Shown here: positions 18,700-28,315 of the stretch, piece after piece | Numbering within the stretch: the first letter of the stretch is position 1 | Layout: each line of letters opens with the position of its first letter | Assembly: GCF_019649055.1 (NCBI RefSeq) | Contig: NW_026570230.1 | Location: forward strand, 1,426,001-1,490,000 | Origin: Paramacrobiotus metropolitanus | Lineage: Eukaryota; Tardigrada; Eutardigrada; Parachela; Macrobiotidae | Length of the DNA: 64,000 nucleotides | Direction: 5' to 3' | Position numbers and translations under genes: made by a program | Notes under the pieces: model-generated | What the model was told of the DNA's origin: nothing | The model's input: only the letters and a program-made list of their open reading frames with translations | The model's database searches: none

Positions 18700-20515
18700 C
18701 ATGCCGATCGGCGGTATTGATGGCAGTTAGTTTGCGCGGCGGCGGCGATGGTGGGTCAGCATGGGCGGCGGCGGTGGCCGTGTTGGTGTTAGTGGTGGTG
18801 GGTGTTTGTATTATGTAGTTATTATATTTTTATACCGTACTGCATCTTATGTTGTGTTTGTATTGCAGACCTTGCTTATGGTTATCGTATTACTTGTTGT
18901 CTTATCGCTCTTATGTACAGTACTTGTTAATTATTTTTTATGTTCATAATATTGTTAATTATTAATAAAAGAAAGCGGGAAGGCGGTGGTGTTGTCTTGT
19001 GTAAAGTACGAGTACTTACTACATATAATTTATAAACATCTGTGCGCAAGCGGCACTGTAGCTGTACACTACGCCAGAGTTACGGACAACAGGCACTTTC
19101 CGCTATTTTCTCGGACACGGTCCGCTATTTTCTCGGACACGCTTCCGCCACGCGATGGTCCCTTCTTCTTACAAAACCACTAATCGTAGAATGCCGAAAT
19201 TCCCGTTTGAAACATGAGTTATTGCTGCTCGGTCCGCGTGCTAAACTCTCTCTTGCCGAATTGACTTTATTTTAAAAAGCCATCAGAATGCCGAAATTTC
19301 CGTCTGAAACAATGAGTAAGTGCGTCCACTTGCTAAAATGTTTTTAATTTGACATGTATTTTGCATTTGGTGATCACGCGTGCTAACTGAGCAATCGGTT
19401 TTCGAGGCAATTACTATAAATACTGATTTTCATTATTATCAGTATTATTATTCATTATTGTTATAGTTTGTTTATTTCTAATAGTAGATATATTATTAAA
19501 TAATTATTCCTTATTAATTCTAAGTATTATTTTTTTGTTTTCAATACTGAGTACAGAGCTTTGTTTTGTATTAAAGGAAAAACATTTCTGCTAAAAGAAT
19601 TAGTTAATAAAATTATCGATAGAACTATTATCTAGTTTACGCCTTTACGGAATCATATAAGCAACAACGGTATAACGAAAGTCCAGCCTGATGCCGCGAG
19701 TGAATGTCCGCATAATGAAATTTATTACATGTGCTGAAATGACTTCATGGAGAAATGGGAGAGCACCGAAACACCACTCTTCGATTAATCAGTAGAGTGC
19801 CAGCGCTTGCAATGTTTTGTTATTTTATTTTGATGGCTATTGCATATAAAACCACATATCAATAACCTAAGCATTTTTGTGCAAAACTTTGTTTCCGGCT
19901 TCGCTTCGGTCTAATAGTGCTAGCAAAAAGCGGTGCACTTCCCTAGTAGTTTATACGTAATCCGTTGCCGTACAGTTATTTGCGCTATACTGGTTCCCTT
20001 TCATCTTTCCGCCAAAGAAATCATACTGCATTATCGCTCTGCCAATTACGAAATTTCGACAAACAGGAGTATTAAATTTTACTGATTACTGATGTACCGC
20101 AGTTTTTATGTCCCAGTTTGCCACGCTGTGTCAGCAGTTTCCGTTCGAAAATATACGCATTTCCGCCAATCCACATTATCCACTAATAAATACTTTCTGA
20201 TGAGCCAATCAGCGAAATTCGTTTTGGCCATGTTTCGTAATTCGAAGAAAAAGAAGATCGAAAAACTAAAGTTGTAGGGACAAACTACAGGATTTTAGCC
20301 GTTTTTTAAGCTATCGAACGAAATTCTGCGCCGGACAGTGTTGGAGGAAAAGGGAGAAAAAGAAACGGCGGAGTTAGGATTGTATATATAATAAATGTTG
20401 AGTTGCCTAAAACTAAACGACAACCGATTTAAAATTGTGCTTCGCATTTATTTTTTTAACATAGTACTTTAAAAACTTAACCGTTTACACGACAATTTAA
20501 TCAATATTCTTCATA
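18700..20515. other. Intergenic with short duplications
   Basis: Holds a GGC-rich tail (18730-18800), a perfect 22-bp tandem duplication at 19099-19142 (TCCGCTATTTTCTCGGACAC plus 2 bp, twice) and a diverged repeat of about 60 bp at 19187-19250 and 19285-19345 (AGAATGCCGAAATT). The rest is AT-rich, with no coding signal seen. Confidence 0.6.
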
Positions 20516-20523
20516 TTAATGGC

Positions 20524-21253
20524 TAGGGTTGTTAACGGTGCGGTGCGGTGTACACCGGTGTGCCGTCGGTGCGGTTTTGTGCAAGAAATCGCACTTACCT
20601 TACCGGTGTAAAGGGAAAACCGCACCAAACGGTGCGGTGAAAAATCAAAATCGCACCGCAATTTTGACACTGCTATCGTTAAGCCTTCTAAGGGCATGAC
20701 TAGCAGACTAGCAGGATGTATCCAGTCGTAGCAAAACTGTCACGAAACGTAAAATATCGAAAACAAATTCTCTAAGAATTTCTGTGACGAAAACAAACTC
20801 AATGTAGAGCGTGGAAAATCAAGCTGTCTTGTTCTTGCGCAGCAGTGCTACGCATTTTCTTTCTTATGGCAACCCGGTTGCTGCAGCAGCTACAAGTTGA
20901 AACTAGGGAGTTCCGTAGGGAGTGTGAGTGAGCACTGAGTACTGTACTTGTCAGTTTTCATACGATTTTGAGACGTACGATCGTCACAGCCCGTGCTTCC
21001 CGTGGGCGTGTGCACAGCTTGCAGCGTCATCGCATAAGTATTATTTATGATAATTATGAATTTAGGAATATCGTCGATTAACCGGTGGTTAACCGGTGTA
21101 CGTCAACGCGGTTTCCCAAACGCACCGGTGTGCGCCGGTGCGGTTTTTCTCAAAAACCGCACCGCTTGTACCAATTTGTTTTTCAAAATCGCACCGCAAT
21201 TTTTTCAAATTGCACCGGTGCACTGGTAAAAAACCGCACCGTTAACAACCCTA
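20524..21253. mobile_element. Non-autonomous hAT-type element (730 bp) with intact target duplication
   Basis: The ends are TAGGGTTGTTAACGGTGCGG and its perfect reverse complement. Both sides carry the 8-bp duplication TTAATGGC (20516-20523 and 21254-21261), the hallmark length for hAT elements. Many copies of (A)CCGCACCG/CGGTGCGG and CACCGGTG cluster in the first and last 200 bp in both orientations, like subterminal transposase-binding sites. The interior lacks a transposase ORF. The perfect duplication and ends indicate a recent insertion. Confidence 0.9.
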
Positions 21254-21309
21254 TTAATGGCACTACAATTTGTTGGGCCGATGCGCTCGAATTCCGCACC
21301 GACCACATA

Positions 21310-22246
21310 CAGAGGGTTATTCAGCCAAGTGTGGACACTTTTTGGGAAATTTCTCCTTAGCCGTCGCACGCTCATTTTACTTTTTTAAAAATTTTATCAG
21401 GTAGCCACAACATCCAGTCATACTTTAAATTCAATCGAGTCATGATTTTCTCATCCTGTAGCTCAGGAAAAAATTAAGTTTGTGCCCCCCATGTTGGCAA
21501 CAGTTGACCAGTTCAGCTATAGGAAATGGATTCCCTTTATTCAAAATTCATCTAAAATTTGGATTTTCGCCATAACCCGTTAAAAACCTGTCGGGGGTTT
21601 CGAACAATCCTTTTTCTGAAGGAATTACTAGTATTAGAGGATTGGGAAGCTGCATCCTTGTTTACTCAGCAGTGCTCCCGGGAGCACGTCTCGGATTCTG
21701 GATGACTTCTTCTTCCCTGCCAGGCTTGATCCGTGGAGCGTCTTTCTCGACCAATGAACATTGTAAACGGTAGAGAAAGACTTGTTTTACAACTTTAGTT
21801 TATGGAGGGACGGAAAGGATAGCTATAGCTGCGTGCATAAGAGTTCGCGCAATGGGCATGGCTCCTGCGGGTCTCTTCCTGTTTTCGCGTTTTTTCCAAC
21901 CGTCCTACCGTAAGAACGCGCAAGAATATGAAATCGTTCTTGCTATAAAAAATATTCGGATCGTCGTTTCTCGCAATTAAAACCATGAAGATTGGAAAAA
22001 TTGACGATCTTTTTAAGGCCAGGTGACCGAAGGCCAAATTTTGACTGGTCAAGGGTTAGTAGTCGGCGACTTTTGGTTAACAGACAATATCGCAAGCATT
22101 TTTCGCTGGATTTTCACCAAAATTTGCAAAACGCATTCAGATTAGTTAGTCGTCATATTGAGATGCTTATGGCATAATTTCTCTTAAAATGAAATTTCTA
22201 AAGAATTTTTTTTCGAAGTGTCCACACTTGGCTGAATAACCCTCTG
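21310..22246. mobile_element. Non-autonomous Tc1/mariner-like element (937 bp)
   Basis: Terminal inverted repeats of about 31 bp, CAGAGGGTTATTCAGCCAAG and onward through TGTGGACACTT, are bounded by TA on both sides (21308-21309, 22247-22248). No transposase-length ORF is inside, only short open frames. TA target and a CAG start fit the mariner/pogo superfamily. It lies about 50 bp from the hAT-type element. Confidence 0.82.
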
Positions 22247-22253
22247 TATATGG

Positions 22254-22271
22254 AGTCACTATATAGTGACT
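22254..22271. repeat. 18-bp perfect palindrome
   Basis: AGTCACTATATAGTGACT immediately right of the mariner-like element and about 140 bp downstream of the SOD stop codon. It could form a short hairpin. No function is implied. Confidence 0.6.
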
Positions 22272-22407
22272 CGCACTTGAAGTGTTTTAATCAGACTGAA
22301 TAACAAGACATCCCGCAATCAGAGTTTCACGGTCACGTTCCACGATCAGCTTTTTTTAAAATGTCATCAATGCACTGACGAAGAAACCGAAAACCAGTTA
22401 ATTTTTA

Positions 22408-23431
22408 TTACCGCAGAAATTGTCCCAAACTAATAGTCACAAAGAATGCCGTAATCAATCCCATACAGCGTCGACACTCGTTTGCCGCACTGACACCCAC
22501 GACTACCATGTCATGCTCCTGGTCATATCTATCGATATCAGGTTCGCCGGTGTTAAGATCAACGCCATTGATAATCTCCTCTGTGATCCCGATGACCCCG
22601 CACGCCAACCGCGCCCCCGAATGCCCGTTGACCTTACTGTCGCTGGCCTTGCCCTGACCGAGATCGTCCACATCGGCGTGGACGACCACCGACCGTCCGA
22701 TAATGCTGAAATCACCGTTCAGTGTGAAGGCTTCGGTGTTGACGTTGATTTCCGCCAGACCGTCCGCTGCAAATAAACTGCATTGTAACCGCACGCGACT
22801 TTGATGTACGTACAGTAGTCGAGGCTATGTGTACTATTGGCAATGATGTTTCCCAGATCCCCGGCGTGCCGAACGGCATCGTACACGTTACCGTGGGTGT
22901 AGTTGTCCGGGTTGTAGTGGTCACCGGCGGCATTACAGTCGTCTTGCAAATTGCCATACTCCTACAGCGCAATGATTATGACATACTGCAATCAACCGAC
23001 GCACCATCACTACCCTACGGTTTAACAACGTTTGTACCTACAGACTGCACTTCGTATTAGCAACAAAATAAAAGCATTTTAGATCAAGCCAAACAAATTT
23101 AAGCAATAGTAAGTCGAATATTCTGCTTTATTATTGTCATTTTCTATTTACCTTCTAAGACAGTAAGGTGTATATACATAACCGCTGCGAACTTACATGA
23201 ATATGGAACCCATGCGGTCCTAAAATCAGAAGCAAAACGCATCAGTATATAATTAGGTGCAGTTTACTGTGCGTGCCCGTGTCGATGATCACCTCACCTG
23301 GTTGCAGTCCGGTGATGGCGCCGGTTACGGATACCAAGCCTTTACCGTCTGCTTGATCGAACTGGATGGATCCATGAATGGTGCCATTTTTGGATATAAT
23401 GTACGCTACCGCTTGAGTCGTTACGACTACG
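22408..23431 (-). CDS. Cu/Zn superoxide dismutase (first exon not resolved), with C-terminal extension
   Basis: Exons on the minus strand: 23298-23431, a 23-nt microexon at 23197-23219, 22835-22961 and 22408-22766. All junctions are GT-AG with matching phases. All metal ligands are present: both His of HGFHIH (in the microexon), DHYNP, YTHGN, RHAGDLGN (His and Asp) and VVHADVDDLG. The signature GHSGARLACGVIGI is complete. The enzyme turns superoxide into oxygen and peroxide. After the usual end (ACGVIGI) the frame runs on for about 53 residues, through an acidic stretch to a hydrophobic tail, CRRCMGLITAFFVTISLGQF. This looks like a membrane or GPI-type tail. An upstream exon must supply the start. 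AVAYIISKNGTIHG is the first recognisable strand. Confidence 0.92.
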
Positions 23432-24544
23432 CTATGCGAACAAAAACACCCTCAAACTGCATAATTTTTAATACTAGTTTTTGAAAAACTTAACGCACAA
23501 AATATCTGAACGAATTACCACCCTGTCTTCCTGCATGAAAACTGCTTACTTATGTACTTCTATATAAACTTTGTGCATGTAACACTACCGTACGCGTGGG
23601 TTTACCTTCTTGGACATCCTGGCTCCCTGTCAACAAATACTGATTCCGAGTAGACAATCGTTGTCGTCGGTGTTGCACTCCTTTTGCAGTCGACACAAAT
23701 GAATAACAGAAAACCAAGAAACAGTTGTCTCAGCCGTAGTTCCGCCATTCTTCCAACTTGTATAAGAATTCTTCTTCAAAATGTCACTCCGACAGGGACA
23801 GGTTTTAGTTCCCTGCATGTCGTCCAGCGAATTACATAGTAAAAACGGACGCATTCAGCATTCGTAAAAGCGTAGACAGACGTTTTGCCGGTATACGGAA
23901 GCAACCCAAGAAAACATGCGCTAATACACACCCCAGGGCATTTGACCTCCGGTTGCTTTTATGAAGCCTTCGGTGCACATCAGTGTACGCTCTATATTAC
24001 ACTGTAGACAACGGATTTGTCCAAAAGCGATAACATGCTAAAACATAAAATTACTGTACTAGTGGTAATGAAAAATCTGTATTTAAATAACAGTTTGCCA
24101 AAGCCCATCGTACGTGCCATGTTTCATCGTCATTAATTGTGGAACTAGCGCTATGTAATTAATGTAGGTTTTGTCAAAAAACTTTTGTTATTAACCTTCC
24201 TACTGGTAATAATACTAAATCCATGTGGTTTTTATGCGTGTTTTGCAGGTAAACGTACTTATTTTACTCAAAGGGCATGGTCCAGAAGTGGCGGACTTTT
24301 CTAGAATTTCCTTCACAGTACGCTTGGCCATCTTGTACGCAAACGATTTGCGCCAATCATTATACTCGTAAAACGTTTTGAAAACGCAGACAAATACAGC
24401 ATAAAAAATGCAAAAGACGAGCGCACGTTCGACCGAAAACAATAAAATACCGATGGATGAACACGACTGCCATTTGCTCACAGTTCACACCAAGCCATAC
24501 GAAAGGTCACAAGCCAGTTTTTGAAAAGTATCAAGATCTGCAAT
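23432..24544. other. Intergenic / upstream of SOD
   Basis: It should contain the SOD first exon. One candidate ATG (MSKK at about 23606) has a donor in the wrong phase, so it was not called. An 88-residue minus-strand open frame at 24215-24481 with a hydrophobic N-terminal third (GILLFSVERALVFCIFYAVF) is possible, but it has no supporting homology or splice evidence. Otherwise AT-rich. Confidence 0.4.
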
Positions 24545-25240
24545 CTACAGCCTGGAATACATGTGCACATTTGGTTGGTTGACATGGATCTGTCGTAGTC
24601 GCAACTCCCGATCGCGTTCCAGTAGGCTTTCTGCCGTTTTGACCGTCCGCGGACGCTCCGGCGCCCGCACCGAAAACCGTGACAACCCGGACGCTGTGGA
24701 GTTGTTGGTCACATCATTTTCGTTTTCATCCTCTTCATCGTACGCCCGGGGCACGGCGGCATCCTCCGGTGTCTCCTTGCTGCGATACTGTCCCTTGTAT
24801 CCCGTCGGGATGGCCAGTTCATCCGCCGTCAGCGCCCGGGCAGTGTAGTAGGTGGCGGCCCCCGAGGGCGCATAGATGACCGGGGGCGGATGGACTTCCG
24901 GTGGACCGAAGCCCAGCCGGCAGCACTGCATCCAGTCCACGGAACTGGGGTGGGCGCTGTTGGAGGTGTAGGGCTCGATCTTCTTGGCGATGCCGGTGGC
25001 CACGTAGCCGGTGGCGCATGTAGTAAGGAAGGCGCCGACGTTGTCGTAGAATTCAAAATACGGATCGTGGGTACTTACATAGTAGCAGGACATGTAGTCG
25101 ATGTAGTAGCCGGTAGGGACACGGCAGCACTTTGCCAGCGCCAGATTGGGAGGGTCCGAGATGTGGAAGAAGAAGTTATTGGCCCATAAACCTGCCATAA
25201 GTAGCGCTGCATAATCGTAAAAGAATGCCACATCACGCAT
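24545..25240 (-). CDS. Conserved-looking Cys-rich secreted or membrane-tethered protein, terminal exon
   Basis: Up to 231 residues in GC-rich, clearly coding sequence. The likely exon start is the acceptor near 25191 (TTATGGCAG), so an upstream exon with a signal sequence is expected. The domain has KCCRVPTGYYIDYMSCYYVS, THDPYFEFYDNVG, TTCATGYVATGIAKKIEP and WMQCCRLGFG. This gives paired CC motifs and about seven cysteines, suggesting a disulphide-bonded extracellular module. I believe similar uncharacterised proteins exist in arthropods, but I cannot name the family. The C-terminus is charged and disordered (DEEDENENDVTNN, then an Arg-rich end). It lies two genes upstream of SOD on the same strand. 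Confidence 0.65.
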   Translation of the reverse strand: MRDVAFFYDYAALLMAGLWANNFFFHISDPPNLALAKCCRVPTGYYIDYMSCYYVSTHDPYFEFYDNVGAFLTTCATGYVATGIAKKIEPYTSNSAHPSSVDWMQCCRLGFGPPEVHPPPVIYAPSGAATYYTARALTADELAIPTGYKGQYRSKETPEDAAVPRAYDEEDENENDVTNNSTASGLSRFSVRAPERPRTVKTAESLLERDRELRLRQIHVNQPNVHMYSRL

Positions 25241-25383
25241 AATAAGTAGTAGCTGTTTAATAGCTTAATATCTGCAACCACCAGGAGTAACCTGCACGAG
25301 GCGTGGACCGCTCAAAACAGAAAAAGACTCCACAATAGCGGAAGTTCAATAAATTAAAAAGTAAAACATTTAGGAAATGGTTG

Positions 25384-25725
25384 TTGTCACCCCCTTTGGC
25401 TATTGTCACTCTTTAGTCCTTACCAACGCCCTTTTGCAGTGGCTATAGCCACCATCTTTCGATGTGTTCTAGATCTTATAAACTCGCCAGCAGCGGTTCT
25501 TCTTTAGTTCTATTCCTGCCACCACCGGCAAGGAAAGGCTGCATCGAAGGTCATCCAAGCAACAGTGCCTTGTAAGAAATGAGAGTGACAATAGTCAAAG
25601 GGGGTGAAAAAGTGGTGACTGTAGTTTAAGTTATTTTATTTTATTTGAAAAATAGGGGTGGCAAAAGCCTAGAGGGAGGGGGTGACAATAGTCAAAAGGG
25701 GGTGCCGGGGAGAGACAATAATCGC
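25384..25725. repeat. Fold-back element with three related arms
   Basis: GTCACCCCCTTTGGCTATTG at 25386 is repeated in reverse at 25585-25605 (CAATAGTCAAAGGGGGTGA), with about 40-bp arms at about 85% identity. A third arm with AATAGTCAAAAGGGGGTG follows at 25686-25706. It is probably a small MITE or fold-back element. The exact ends and target duplication are not clear. Confidence 0.55.
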
Positions 25726-27210
25726 ACCCAACATTTAAAGCTTCAGCAATACAGTATCTATATGTCCATACACACGTAGGTATACTGAAATCGTTACAAA
25801 AACACTAGCGTGGCGACCCTCGTAAACGTCGGGACACTTCCGGAGGCGTGAGTGTTTTTTGCAAATTTTTAACTCTTTTTACAAATCTTAACTCTTTTTT
25901 TGCCAGTTTCAGCAAGGCAGCTATGTCCAATTGCCCATTGCCCTGCCTTCTTCCACATAACATGCATCTCCCTTGCGTTAGCGTTTCTGTCTCCTCAGTC
26001 ACAGAACTCAGAATTTCATTGCTGTCTGTCCAGTGTTAACATTAACAGAGCTACCTTGTGTTACAGAATTACAAGTTTACACTTTCTTAGGGCTACTCTC
26101 AAAGTCCAGCTAGATCTGGTTACGGTGCAGCAGCTCCACCTCATGAGGTGGTTTTGCGAACCGTATTTGTCGGCGTGGACACTTCATGTAGCTATCTCGT
26201 GCGGTGGAGCAGCTGCATCATACTTAGCTACGTTCAGAACTTGAGCCGGCCTTAACAGTTCCCAAGATAGGAAACGACCTGAATCCATGCCTAAAGGCAA
26301 TATATATATTAAGACTAGTCTTACATATATATATACGTACGTACGTAAACGTACGTATCTTGCCTTTAGAAGTACGCACTATACAGCGCTACGCCTCCGG
26401 AAAACCTCTTCTATTGTATCGATGTTTCCTTTATCTTACGAAATATAAACCTTTGGCTCTTTACATCGCATTCTGTTTTTTAATATGTACACACTGTTTT
26501 CTCGTATACCTCTATACGAGTACTTAAGCAATAATTCGAATTCTGCATTTGCTAACGGGAAATTTAAAAATTAGTGCTGCTGCAACCATGTAATTTACCT
26601 TTGAAATTTGTTAATTCTGAATGTACAAAAACCAAGGACGAAATTGCATTTTCGATTTTGTACCTGTTATAAAAGAATGGATTGTCCGCTGCGAATCGTT
26701 TGCATCGAAGCAAAAAAACTTTGTCGAATACTCGATAGTGTGGCACCTGCAAAAATTATAATAATTATTATTGCGCGAACAGCGGCATTAACATTCATGG
26801 TTGTAGGTATATCCGTTTAAAATGTACTTTATGTATAGATATATATATCTATATATACTTTACAATACAACCTTTGTGAATGAATACGTACCCAGTATAA
26901 AAAGGATACATGTTTGCCGGTGGCTTATAAGGAAACATAAATTTGCACCATACTTGATCCACTCTCTGCAATTAATTTATGGAACGTTTTAATGCAGTAA
27001 TAATACGCCGCATAATATCTATAATTTTATCTGATTTGTCAATCTAACATCATCAGTACGAGAACAGTATTACGCGTTACATATACCAGTAAAAATAAAC
27101 AAAAACTTATTACTGCAAGGAGATACGTAATCTATTGCGTACTCACCGCGAAATCGTTTACGGAATCCCTACAACAAAAACTGAAATGATGCGGTGATTG
27201 GCATTTTCAG
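25726..27210. other. Intergenic
   Basis: AT-rich. It contains an ACGT/TACGTACG simple repeat (26320-26360) and a TATAGATATATATATCTATA palindrome (about 26835). Open frames at 25805-26244 are on both strands and show no family signal. Confidence 0.5.
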
Positions 27211-28315
27211 TTATGGTATAGAGGCAATTTTAAAACACGGAAAACTCCAGAATACTATGGTATCTATTGTTTTATCTGTTCTCCCATCGTATTCGTACCC
27301 GATCCCAATCTGAAAAAGGAAAGTAATCTTGTGACCGGTTGATTTACTTACTAGTTACAGTAAGTACATAACATTTGTACCGGTACGCAGTTTTTAAGCA
27401 TACAGTTTAATAAAGTATTCGTGTGCTTCAGAAGAAACTGCAAATGCGTAAAGCAATAGACAAAAAGCAGAATGCTCTATACTGTAAATTATGCTGAGTT
27501 CATCCCTATCAATGCCACTAATCCGTAAAACACAGTTAATAATTAAAAAAACGACTTACGATAGCTTCCCCGTCTAAGCACTCGACGTTCCATTTGTGTT
27601 GAGTGTTATTTGGTCCAAGATGGATATGAAATGTTTGGATCATCGTATCCCCCTGAAACCGTAATCCCGAACACGTAATTATATATAACAACTACGTATA
27701 CGTAATTATACGTAATTATATACAACCACAGAAATCTACAACAGGTACGATCGTAGCTTTGGCCGGACAAAAGATCGATTAATACATTTGTGTTGTTAAT
27801 TTATTTCGCAATACGTACAAGGCGAGCTTCACTCAACAAATATGATCAAATGAAGAATTTGTCCCAATTAACATGGGAAGGGAACTTTTGTGTTACTCTA
27901 TCAGTGCAGTTCACACTAATTCAACCGAATTACGCTAATTACTGTTAATCCGTCAAAACCGTTTGCGTTGCAGATATTCTGTATGCCGTATTTTATGGTT
28001 CTTCCATATCAATATGTATAACTCATGTACTGACGGTTAAAAATTATTACAACTCTATTTGTGAATCAATAACAACCCGCTGGATATCAGCAAAAATATT
28101 TATCCTGGCATGTTTTTTAAAACTTTTAAACAGGTGTTAAATCTACGACACTAAAGTTTTGATAAATGTATGCGCAAACTCCGGCAGACCGCAAGCCAAA
28201 TGCAACTCACACTTCCATAACTAATGTAGGAATTGTAATAACGATTTGTCGATAATATTGAATCCAAACAGATAAACCATACAACAAAACGCAGTATTAT
28301 TACAGGAGCTTCCAT
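27211..28315 (-). CDS. Small secreted protein, exons partly resolved, family unknown
   Basis: Three minus-strand exons fit each other in phase 0 with GT-AG borders. Exon 28211-28315 (35 codons) starts MEAPVIILRFVVWFICLDSI, a good signal peptide. Exon 27560-27652 (31 codons) carries GDTMIQTFHIHLGPNN and NVECLDGEAI. Exon 27211-27309 carries IGIGYEYDGRTDKTIDTIVF, then FPC and the stop. A possible 36-nt exon near 27930 (NICNANGFDGLT) is also phase 0. One or more middle exons may be missed. Cysteines in the last exons suggest disulphides. I do not recognise the fold. It lies in a 6-kb AT-rich stretch and would be missed by ORF length alone. Confidence 0.42.

Noticed and set aside
23600-23620. ATG TCC AAG AAG followed by GTAAAC as SOD exon 1
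   Set aside because: Its phase does not fit the acceptor at 23432, so the SOD start was left open.
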